35,697 nt of DNA from an uncultured Treponema sp. (GTDB lineage: Bacteria > Spirochaetota > Spirochaetia > Treponematales > Treponemataceae). Positions 16,801-22,984 of this stretch are shown here, in pieces; the stretch's first letter is position 1; the number at the start of each line of letters is the position of its first letter. A program made the translations under genes and the position numbers. Below the pieces are notes generated by a model. It saw only the letters and a program-made list of their open reading frames with translations. It did no database searches and had not been told where the DNA came from. Where the stretch lies: positions 1 to 35,697 of the forward strand of contig CAMAFU010000001.1 in NCBI GenBank assembly GCA_945833725.1, in the 5' to 3' direction.

Positions 16801-16989
16801 TTCATCAGCCATGGAATGATCAGTCATTAAAGTCGCAGGATTTGAATTTACAAGAACAACTTCCAGTCCCTGTGCCCTTAAAGCCTCACAAGCTTGATTT
16901 CCTGCATAGTCAAATTCCGCCGCCTGACCAATAACAATAGGGCCTGAACCAATAATCATAACTTTGTGTATATTTTTGTTTAACGGCAT
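13801..16989 (-). CDS. carB: Carbamoyl-phosphate synthase, large subunit
   Basis: 1062 residues, the usual CarB length. Uses ammonia from CarA, bicarbonate and two ATP to make carbamoyl phosphate for pyrimidine and arginine synthesis. Two homologous ATP-grasp halves are plain: [20 protein letters not shown] at the N-terminus and [20 protein letters not shown] near 540, each with its own ATP-binding and metal residues ([20 protein letters not shown] in the first, [20 protein letters not shown] in the second). The MGS-like allosteric domain (about 940-1055) follows. GGGAGA precedes the ATG. It lies downstream of carA; the 182-bp gap is filled by a repeat element, which is unusual for carAB. Confidence 0.97.
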   Translation of the reverse strand: [1062 protein letters not shown]

Positions 16990-17038
16990 AATCGTTCTCC
17001 CATAAAAAAACCGTAATGTCCATTTTCTTTTTTTTTCC

Positions 17039-17171
17039 GGGCGTTTCCCCCGGTTAAGCCTGTCTCCGGCAGTCTTAACCGGGGGCCGGGTCTTTCGCGG
17101 TTCCGGCTTTCGCCTTCATTCCTCCGCTACGCTACGGAACGGCATGCGCCGCCGCTACACCCCCTAGCGCG
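17039..17171. repeat. GC-rich dispersed repeat between carA and carB
   Basis: Starts GGGCGTTTCCCCC, has a 12-bp perfect inverted repeat (17047-17058 with 17074-17085), continues CGGCTTTCGCC and TCCGCTACGCTACGGAACGGC, and ends CTACACCCCCTAGCGCG directly at the carA stop codon (17174-17172). Closest relative: 24627-24733, sharing GGGCCGGGT and ACACCCCCT. Its hairpins lie within the presumed carAB mRNA and might stabilise or segment it. Confidence 0.7.
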
Positions 17172-18317
17172 CTACACCTGCATCATATCCATAAACCTGT
17201 CGAAAAGGTAATTCGTATCAAGAGGACCTCCGCAGGCCTCAGGATGAAACTGCACGCTAAAAGCAGGAATATCTTTGTAATCAAGTCCTTCACATGTTTC
17301 ATCATTACAGTTTATGAATCTTAAAACAGCATTTGCAGGAAGGTTGTCGTTATCCACGGCATAACCATGATTCTGGCTTGAAATATAAACTCTGGAAGTT
17401 TTTAAGTCTTTTACAGGATGGTTTCCTCCCCGGTGGCCGTATTTTAACTTAACGGTTTTTCCTCCGTTGGCAAGAGCCAGCATCTGATGCCCAAGGCAAA
17501 TTCCAAAAATAGGAATACCATTGCCGTTTTTCTTATCCCTGTTGTAATCGCAGAGTTTTTTTATTTCGTTAATTATTCCAGTATTTTCTTCCGGGTCGCC
17601 AGGACCGTTGGAAAGCATTACTCCGTCAAATTTTTCGCTGATAATAAAGGAAGCAGGCGCATCAAAGCCCACAACATGAACATCGCATCCCCGCTTTTCA
17701 AGTTCCCTTTGAATATTTGCCTTTGCGCCAAAATCAAAAAGGGCAATTTTTCTGTTTTTGTTTTCCTGCGGATTTCGCTTTTTGTAAAAAGTTTTTTCAG
17801 GAAAAACTCCCTTTTCAAGGGGGCTGTCAATCATAGCATTCTGAACTGAACTTACTGCATTGCGTATTGAAAAAGACTTTATTTCGTCAAGGAGTTTTTC
17901 GTCTACAACAGGGCATACATCATCACTTACAATCATGCCGTTCATTACGCCGGTTTCCCTTAAAATTTTAGTAAGCGCCCGGGTATCAATTCCATACAGC
18001 CCCGTAATATTCTGTTTCTTTAAAAATTCATCAAGAGTTCCGTTACATCGGAAATTGGAAGGTCTGTCGCAAAGTTCCCGAACAATATAACCTTTTATAT
18101 GACTTTTTTTACTTTCAAAATCTTCTGGAATAACACCGTAATTTCCGATTAAGGGAAAAGTCTGGGTTACAATCTGACCGTAATAGCTGGGGTCTGTTAA
18201 AGTTTCAAGATAACCGGTCATACCTGTAGTAAAAACAGTTTCACCGATTACCCTTCCCTGTGCGCCCATGGATTTACCCTCAAACACAGTACCGTCAGCA
18301 AGAATCAGGAACGCCAT
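17172..18317 (-). CDS. carA: Carbamoyl-phosphate synthase, small (glutaminase) subunit
   Basis: 381 residues. Hydrolyses glutamine and channels ammonia to CarB. The N-terminal CPSase_sm_chain domain begins MAFLILADGTVFEGKSMGAQ; the class I amidotransferase domain has the nucleophile C274 in GICLGHQML and H358/E360 in SVQFHPEA. The frame is open to 18392, but GGAGG 4 nt before the ATG at 18317 fixes the start, and the extension would run through an attenuator. Upstream lie a strong promoter, a leader ORF and an intrinsic terminator, so expression is probably set by attenuation. Intact; forms the carAB pair with the gene downstream. Confidence 0.96.
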   Translation of the reverse strand: MAFLILADGTVFEGKSMGAQGRVIGETVFTTGMTGYLETLTDPSYYGQIVTQTFPLIGNYGVIPEDFESKKSHIKGYIVRELCDRPSNFRCNGTLDEFLKKQNITGLYGIDTRALTKILRETGVMNGMIVSDDVCPVVDEKLLDEIKSFSIRNAVSSVQNAMIDSPLEKGVFPEKTFYKKRNPQENKNRKIALFDFGAKANIQRELEKRGCDVHVVGFDAPASFIISEKFDGVMLSNGPGDPEENTGIINEIKKLCDYNRDKKNGNGIPIFGICLGHQMLALANGGKTVKLKYGHRGGNHPVKDLKTSRVYISSQNHGYAVDNDNLPANAVLRFINCNDETCEGLDYKDIPAFSVQFHPEACGGPLDTNYLFDRFMDMMQV

Positions 18318-18374
18318 AAATCCTCCACGAAATAATGTTAAGTTGAGCCGGAAACAAAGGCAGTTTCCGCCGCT

Positions 18375-18436
18375 CAAAAAAAAAGCGCTCATTTTTGAAA
18401 GAAAAAATACACCTTCAAAAATGAACGCCTTTGTTC
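18375..18436 (-). terminator. Attenuator hairpin in the carA leader
   Basis: On the minus strand GCGTTCATTTTTGAA (18428-18414) pairs with TTCAAAAATGAGCGC (18399-18385) with one mismatch, followed by about nine T and then GAG. It lies between the promoter and carA, about 58 nt before the ATG, so it must be bypassed for carA to be expressed. Downstream, GCCTTTGTT (about 18365-18355) can pair with AACAAAGGC (18437-18429) at the foot of the hairpin, a possible alternative fold. Confidence 0.75.
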
Positions 18437-18442
18437 ACACAT
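18389..18442 (-). CDS. Candidate carA leader peptide (17 aa)
   Basis: ATG at 18442-18440 opens a 17-codon frame, MCEQRRSFLKVYFFFQK, ending TGA at 18391-18389. The ORF spans the loop and most of both arms of the terminator, with its stop in the 3' arm. A G-rich stretch (AAGGGG) lies about 8 nt upstream; it may be partly lost depending on the exact transcription start. A ribosome translating it would keep the terminator from folding, the layout of the E. coli pyrBI leader. Translation is inference; the ORF could be fortuitous. Confidence 0.4.
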   Translation of the reverse strand: MCEQRRSFLKVYFFFQK

Positions 18443-18457
18443 ATTCTTTACCCCTTA

Positions 18458-18486
18458 AATCTAGACTTTTAGCAGATTTTAGTCAA
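18458..18486 (-). promoter_or_regulatory. carA promoter
   Basis: TTGACT (18486-18481), a 17-bp spacer and TAGATT (18463-18458). The expected start lies in or beside a run of four G (18454-18451), a possible site for reiterative or start-site-switched initiation as known for enterobacterial pyrimidine promoters (the last point is analogy). Confidence 0.7.
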
Positions 18487-18510
18487 TATGAAAGAATTTT
18501 TTTGTAAACA

Positions 18511-18602
18511 GCGGCTGAACTATAGCGATCGTTCAGTGCAAAACCGTGCTATTATAACTACACACTAATTTAGACGAAAGCTGGCACAGCACGGTTTTAC
18601 AC
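18511..18602. repeat. Copy of the GCAAAACCGTGC repeat with a long stem
   Basis: A 24-bp stretch (18531-18554) is identical in inverse to 24518-24541. Within this copy GTGCAAAACCGTGCT (18536-18550) pairs with AGCACGGTTTTACAC (18588-18602) with one mismatch. It lies between the amt stop and the carA promoter and may act as the end structure of amt mRNA; no T-run follows. Confidence 0.7.
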
Positions 18603-18631
18603 GCTCCTTTGCGGCTAAAAGCCTTTGTTTT

Positions 18632-20389
18632 CTATTTATCGTTCTGCAAGGCATCGTAACCAGTTTCGCCTGTACGAATCTTTACAACACCAGTTACATC
18701 GCTTATAAATATTTTTCCATCGCCAATATGACCGGTGTACAGAACTTTGCGGGCAGCTTCAACAACATCGTCTACAGAAACTTTTGAAATTACTGTTTCA
18801 ACCTTAATTTTTGGCAGAAGACTTACTTCAACAGGAATACCGCGATAGTATTCGCTGGCACCTTTTTGCATTCCGCAGCCCATAACATTGCTTACAGTCA
18901 TACCGGTAACGCCAATTTCGTTCATGGCAGCCTTAAGTTTATCAAATTTGTTCTGACGGGTAATTATTACAACTTTGTGAGCAACAACTCCCTTAGAAAT
19001 TGTACCGGAAACAGGAACAGCCAGTTCAGGAATTTCAATTCCAGCTTCTTTTGCTTCATCAACTTCTTCCTGAGAATACTGAAGGGCAAATCCACCGTAA
19101 CTTGAATCAAGACCGTGTTCCAGTTTATCAAGACCGATAATTTCTTCTTCAGCAGAAACCCTAAGACCAATAGTTTTCTTAAGAATATAGAATACAACTG
19201 TAATTGTAACCACAGTCCACAGAATTGTAATTCCCATACCACCAAACTGTTTCAAAAGCTGGGCAAATCCGCCGCCGTAAAAAAGACCTTCGCTTATTCC
19301 GGCAGAAGCAAAACCAGGAGCAGTTTCTGTAGCAAAAAGACCAACAGCAACAGTTCCCCAAATACCGTTAAACATGTGAACGGCAACAGCACCAACCGGG
19401 TCATCAATGTGAAGTTTATTGTCCATAAACCATACACCGAATACAACAAGAAGACCTGCAACAACACCAATTATAGCAGCACCGGCACAGTCCGTAACAT
19501 CACATGGAGCAGTAATGGCAACAAGACCGGCAAGAGAAGCGTTAAGACACATAGAAACATCAGGTTTTCCGTACTTAACCCAGGTAAAAATCATTGTAGT
19601 AACTGTAGCAACAGCAGGAGCAACTGTAGTTGTAAGGAAGATAGAACCTAAAGTCGGAATATCAGTAGCAGCAGCACCGTTAAATCCGTACCATCCGAAC
19701 CACAGAATAAAACAGCCCAAAGCACCCATAGCAATATTAGATGAAGGGAAAGCATTTACTTTTGTAACTTTTCCTTCTTTGTCCCTAGAGAATTTTCCAA
19801 GACGAGGGCCTAACATAGCAGCACCAATAAGGGCACAAATACCGCCTACCATGTGAATACAGTTGGAACCTGCATAATCGTGGAATCCCCACTGTGCAAG
19901 AAAACCGCCGCCCCAAACCCAGTGAGCTTCAATAGGATAAATAAGACCAGAAATAATTGCCGAATAAATACAATATGTTGAAAACTTAGTTCTTTCGGCC
20001 ATTGCACCAGAAACGATTGTAGCTGTAGTAGCACAGAAAACAAGGTTGAATACAAAGTTAGAATAATCAAAACTTGCATACTGACTGAATACGCTAAATC
20101 CAGGCTTACCCAAAACAGACCAGATTCCCTGGCTTACTTCACCAGTTACAGGGTCAGTATACGAAAGCATAAAGGAAGCACCAATTAAAAACCACATTAC
20201 AGTTCCAATACAGAAATCCATAAGGTTTTTCATAATGATGTTTCCGGTATTTTTTGCCCGGGTAAAACCAGCTTCTACCATGGCAAAACCAGCCTGCATC
20301 CAGAATACTAATGCAGCACCCACAAGAAACCAAACGCCGAAAGTCGTACCAGACGCACTTTCCAAAACTCCAGCAATCTGTTCTGTCAT
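18632..20389 (-). CDS. amt: Ammonium channel fused to a C-terminal P-II domain
   Basis: 585 residues. The first ~420 form an Amt/MEP/Rh channel with about eleven helices: FWMQAGFAMVEAGF, the first pore His in NCIHMVGGICALIGA, the second in VAVHMFNGIWGTVAVGLFA. From about 470 a complete GlnB-like domain follows: KVVIITRQNKFDKLKAAMNE, a T-loop near 510-525, and the C-terminal signature TGHIGDGKIFISDV...IRTGE. The T-loop reads YYRGIPV; where GlnB has the uridylylated Tyr51 (YRGAEY) there is Val520, so that modification is impossible. The domain probably gates the pore in response to nucleotides or 2-oxoglutarate (inference from P-II/Amt biology). GGAGG precedes the start, supplied by the repeat element at 20395. 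glnN lies directly upstream. Confidence 0.93.
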   Translation of the reverse strand: MTEQIAGVLESASGTTFGVWFLVGAALVFWMQAGFAMVEAGFTRAKNTGNIIMKNLMDFCIGTVMWFLIGASFMLSYTDPVTGEVSQGIWSVLGKPGFSVFSQYASFDYSNFVFNLVFCATTATIVSGAMAERTKFSTYCIYSAIISGLIYPIEAHWVWGGGFLAQWGFHDYAGSNCIHMVGGICALIGAAMLGPRLGKFSRDKEGKVTKVNAFPSSNIAMGALGCFILWFGWYGFNGAAATDIPTLGSIFLTTTVAPAVATVTTMIFTWVKYGKPDVSMCLNASLAGLVAITAPCDVTDCAGAAIIGVVAGLLVVFGVWFMDNKLHIDDPVGAVAVHMFNGIWGTVAVGLFATETAPGFASAGISEGLFYGGGFAQLLKQFGGMGITILWTVVTITVVFYILKKTIGLRVSAEEEIIGLDKLEHGLDSSYGGFALQYSQEEVDEAKEAGIEIPELAVPVSGTISKGVVAHKVVIITRQNKFDKLKAAMNEIGVTGMTVSNVMGCGMQKGASEYYRGIPVEVSLLPKIKVETVISKVSVDDVVEAARKVLYTGHIGDGKIFISDVTGVVKIRTGETGYDALQNDK

Positions 20390-20394
20390 AACAT

Positions 20395-20494
20395 CCTCCT
20401 ATAAAACACCGCGTTAGCGGCAGCGCATGGATGCGCTGAATAAGTTTGCGAAGCAAACAGTGATAAAAATTACACGGATGTAATTTTTATCACA
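20395..20494. repeat. Multi-hairpin element ending in a Shine-Dalgarno sequence, copy A (before amt)
   Basis: Read towards amt (minus strand): AGGAGG; GATAAAAATTACA-TCCG-TGTAATTTTTATC; GTTTGC-TTC-GCAAAC; AGCGCA-TCCA-TGCGCT; CCGC-TAAC-GCGG; TGTTTTAT; then AGGAGG, which is the amt ribosome-binding site 5 nt before its ATG. The unit is exactly 100 bp from AGGAGG to AGGAGG. It is nearly identical to copy C before rlmB. Confidence 0.85.
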
Positions 20495-20620
20495 CCTCCT
20501 ATAAAACATCGCATTAGCGGCAGTGCACCGATGCACTGAATACGTCTGGTCAAGGCACGCTATCGCTCAGGGCCTTGACTCAGCCGTTTTTAAAGTTTGT
20601 AATAAACTTTAAATAAGGTT
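20495..20620. repeat. Multi-hairpin element, copy B (tandem, upstream of copy A)
   Basis: The ATG-proximal half matches copy A: GTATTCAGTGCA-TCGG-TGCAC, TGCCGC-TAAT-GCG, TGTTTTATAGGAGG. Both arms of the AGYGCA/TGCRCT stem change together (GCGC/GCGC in A, GTGC/GCAC in B), so pairing is kept. The distal half carries different stems (GTCAAGGC/GCCTTGAC at about 20550-20580 and AAAGTTT/AAACTTT at 20591-20610). Its AGGAGG is followed by copy A instead of a gene. Confidence 0.75.
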
Positions 20621-20625
20621 ACAGA

Positions 20626-20648
20626 ATAAGGGGGCTTTTCCCCCTATT
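20626..20648 (-). terminator. Weak terminator after glnN
   Basis: GGGGG-AAAAG-CCCCC (20644-20630) followed by TTATTCTGT, 14 nt after the glnN stop. The T-run is poor, so read-through into amt is likely. Confidence 0.5.
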
Positions 20649-20657
20649 TCCGTAAAA

Positions 20658-22745
20658 TTAAACTCTAAAAAGTAAATCTTCATAGCTTGGGAAAGGCTTA
20701 TATTCTTCAGCAATAAGCGCTTCCAGTTCATCTGCAACAGCCCTTGTTTCTGCCATTACAGGAATAACTTTGTCCGCATAAGATTTTGCAACAGCCATTG
20801 CATCCTTTTCACCGGCAGCTTCTTTATGAACTTTGTCAAGTTTTTCAGCTTTCTGGGAAAGAGAATCAGCAAGGGAATCAAGTTTAAGAAGAAGAGTTGT
20901 TTCAGCTTCAGCCTTTGCAGAAGGAACAACAGCCTTCAAATCAGCAGCAGTTTTTGAAACAGCACTTATGTACTTATAACATGCAGGAAGAATGTCTTTT
21001 GAAATCATCTCAAGCATTGTATTAACTTCGATGTTAAGAATCTGACTGTATTTCTCCAGTTTAATTTCGTAATGACTTTCCATTTCTTCCTTTGTGTAAA
21101 CGCCAAGCTCCGTAAACAGCTTTACATTTTTTTCATCAAGGTAATGAGCCACTGCATCTGGAGTAGTTTTTAATTCCAGAAGACCGCGTTTTTTTGCTTC
21201 AGCCTTCCATGATTCATCGTAACCGTTTCCGTTAAATACAATTCTCCAGTGAGCCTTAACTTCCCTGACAATCAAAGCATTCAACGCAGATTCAAAATCA
21301 GAAGCCTTTTCAAGTTCATCTGCAAAAACTTTAAGAACATCAGCAACAATAGCATCAAGAGTTGTATTAGGACCTGCAATAGAAAGACTTGAACCTACAG
21401 AGCGGAATTCAAATTTGTTTCCTGTAAATGCAAAAGGACTTGTTCTGTTGCGGTCTGTAGAATCTTTAGGAATAGGAGGAAGTACATCTGCTCCAATAGT
21501 CATTTTTGACTGCTTGTCGGCGGTGTAAGGTTTTCCGTCTTTAAGGGCTTCAAGAACTTTGTAAAGTTCATCACCAAGATAAACAGAAATAATTGCTGGA
21601 GGTGCTTCATTAGCTCCAAGACGATGGTCGTTACCGGCAGAAGCAACAGAAATTCTAAGCAAATCCTGATTTTCATCTACAGCTTTTAAAATTGCCGTAA
21701 GGAAAAGAAGGAACTGGGCATTGCTTTCTGGAGTACTTCCCGGTTCAAGAAGATTTTCTCCCTCATTTGTAGACATAGACCAGTTGTTGTGCTTTCCAGA
21801 ACCGTTAAGGCCAGCAAAAGGTTTTTCGTGAAGAAGACATTCAAGACCGTGGCGTTTTGCAACTTTTTTCATTACTTCCATTGCCAGCTGGTTCTGATCA
21901 ACAGAAAGGTTTGTAGTACTGAAAATAGGAGCCATTTCGTGCTGGGCAGGAGCAACTTCGTTGTGTTCTGTTTTAGAAAGAATTCCGTACTTCCACAAAG
22001 TTTCGTTTAAATCTTCCATATATTCAACGATTCTAGGATTAAGGGCAGCAAAGTACTGATCGTCCATTTCCTGACCTTTGGAAGGTTTTGCACCAAAAAG
22101 AGTGCGTCCTGTCATCCTTAAGTCTTTTCTCTGGGCAAAAAGTTTCTGGTCAACAATAAAATATTCCTGCTCAGGACCTACAGTCGTAGCAACATGACTT
22201 ACATCTTTTCCAAAAAGTTTAAGGATTCTCTTTGCCTGTTCATCAAGAGCTTCCATGGAACGCAAAAGAGGTGTTTTTTTGTCCAATGCTTCACCTGTAT
22301 AAGAACAGAATGCAGTAGGAATACAAAGTGTATGTTCCTTAATAAAAGGATAAGAAGTCGGATCCCATACAGTGTAACCTCTGGCTTCAAAAGTTGCACG
22401 GTGACCACCAGACGGGAAAGAAGAAGCATCCGGTTCACCTTTTACCAGTTCTTTTCCGCTAAACGACATAATAACAGTACCGTCATTCTGAGGATTAATG
22501 AAAGAATCATGCTTTTCTGCGGTAATTCCCGTTAAAGGCTGAAACCAGTGTGTGTAATGGGTAGCACCTTTTTCAATAGCCCATTCTTTCATTGCATGAG
22601 CTACAACATTTGCTACATCAAGCTCAAGGGGCTCACCGTCATCAAGCGTCTTTTTCAAAGCTTTAAAAGTTTCTTTCGGAAGTCTGTCTTTCATTACTTT
22701 CTGGTTAAAAACCATGCTTCCAAAAATCTCAGGTACATTTGTCAT
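20658..22745 (-). CDS. glnN: Type III glutamine synthetase
   Basis: 695 residues, the length of GSIII (GlnN) and much longer than GSI. Joins ammonia to glutamate using ATP. The N-terminal GSIII domain (IFGSMVFNQKVMKDRLPKET), the catalytic core (VGPEQEYFIVDQKLFAQRKD; NEVAPAQHEMAPIFSTTNLS; GLNGSGKHNNWSM; NRTSPFAFTGNKFEFRSVGS) and the C-terminal helical GSIII region are all visible. The frame is open to 22778, but GGAGG before ATG at 22745 fixes the start. The ~185-nt leader holds two terminator-like hairpins, so nitrogen control at the RNA level is likely. amt-PII follows after 268 bp, a natural functional pair. Confidence 0.96.
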   Translation of the reverse strand: MTNVPEIFGSMVFNQKVMKDRLPKETFKALKKTLDDGEPLELDVANVVAHAMKEWAIEKGATHYTHWFQPLTGITAEKHDSFINPQNDGTVIMSFSGKELVKGEPDASSFPSGGHRATFEARGYTVWDPTSYPFIKEHTLCIPTAFCSYTGEALDKKTPLLRSMEALDEQAKRILKLFGKDVSHVATTVGPEQEYFIVDQKLFAQRKDLRMTGRTLFGAKPSKGQEMDDQYFAALNPRIVEYMEDLNETLWKYGILSKTEHNEVAPAQHEMAPIFSTTNLSVDQNQLAMEVMKKVAKRHGLECLLHEKPFAGLNGSGKHNNWSMSTNEGENLLEPGSTPESNAQFLLFLTAILKAVDENQDLLRISVASAGNDHRLGANEAPPAIISVYLGDELYKVLEALKDGKPYTADKQSKMTIGADVLPPIPKDSTDRNRTSPFAFTGNKFEFRSVGSSLSIAGPNTTLDAIVADVLKVFADELEKASDFESALNALIVREVKAHWRIVFNGNGYDESWKAEAKKRGLLELKTTPDAVAHYLDEKNVKLFTELGVYTKEEMESHYEIKLEKYSQILNIEVNTMLEMISKDILPACYKYISAVSKTAADLKAVVPSAKAEAETTLLLKLDSLADSLSQKAEKLDKVHKEAAGEKDAMAVAKSYADKVIPVMAETRAVADELEALIAEEYKPFPSYEDLLFRV

Positions 22746-22755
22746 ACTGTCCTCC

Positions 22756-22821
22756 AAAAAAAATAAAAGGCGCCGCAATCTTTTTCGGAGGGGAGGAGTT
22801 CCCTAAAAATTGCGACGCCTT
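22756..22821 (-). terminator. Second attenuator hairpin in the glnN leader
   Basis: AAGGCGTCGCAAT (22821-22809) pairs with ATTGCGGCGCCTT (about 22779-22767; one G-U), followed by TTATTTTTTTT; the glnN ribosome-binding site comes directly after. The loop contains CTCCTCCCCTCC, complementary to that GGAGG, so ribosome-site masking is also conceivable. Confidence 0.75.
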
Positions 22822-22881
22822 TGTCTAAAAAATTAAAATAACAGGTCTTCTGCAAAAAAATTAAAACAGAAGGCTTTAAAA

Positions 22882-22919
22882 CAAAAAAGGTCGCAGAACC
22901 ACAAAATTCTACGACCTCG
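22882..22919 (-). terminator. First attenuator hairpin in the glnN leader
   Basis: AGGTCGTAGAA pairs over 11 bp with TTCTGCGACCT (one G-U) around an 8-nt loop, followed by TTTTTTG. It begins about 12 nt after the predicted transcription start and therefore acts within the glnN transcript. A smaller CTTCTG/CAGAAG stem (about 22872-22847) lies between the two terminators. Confidence 0.75.
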
Positions 22920-22937
22920 TTGTCATCTAATGACTGC

Positions 22938-22966
22938 ATTATATTTTTTTCAAAAAAAACAGTCAA
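22938..22966 (-). promoter_or_regulatory. glnN promoter
   Basis: TTGACT (22966-22961), a 17-bp spacer of A/T runs and a perfect TATAAT (22943-22938). The expected start is near 22931. Confidence 0.82.
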
Positions 22967-22984
22967 TATATATACAAAAAAAAT

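Noticed and set aside
19115..19651. 178-codon plus-strand frame opposite amt
   Set aside because: Antisense shadow rich in Asn, Ser and Thr, with composition typical of the complement of a membrane-protein gene.
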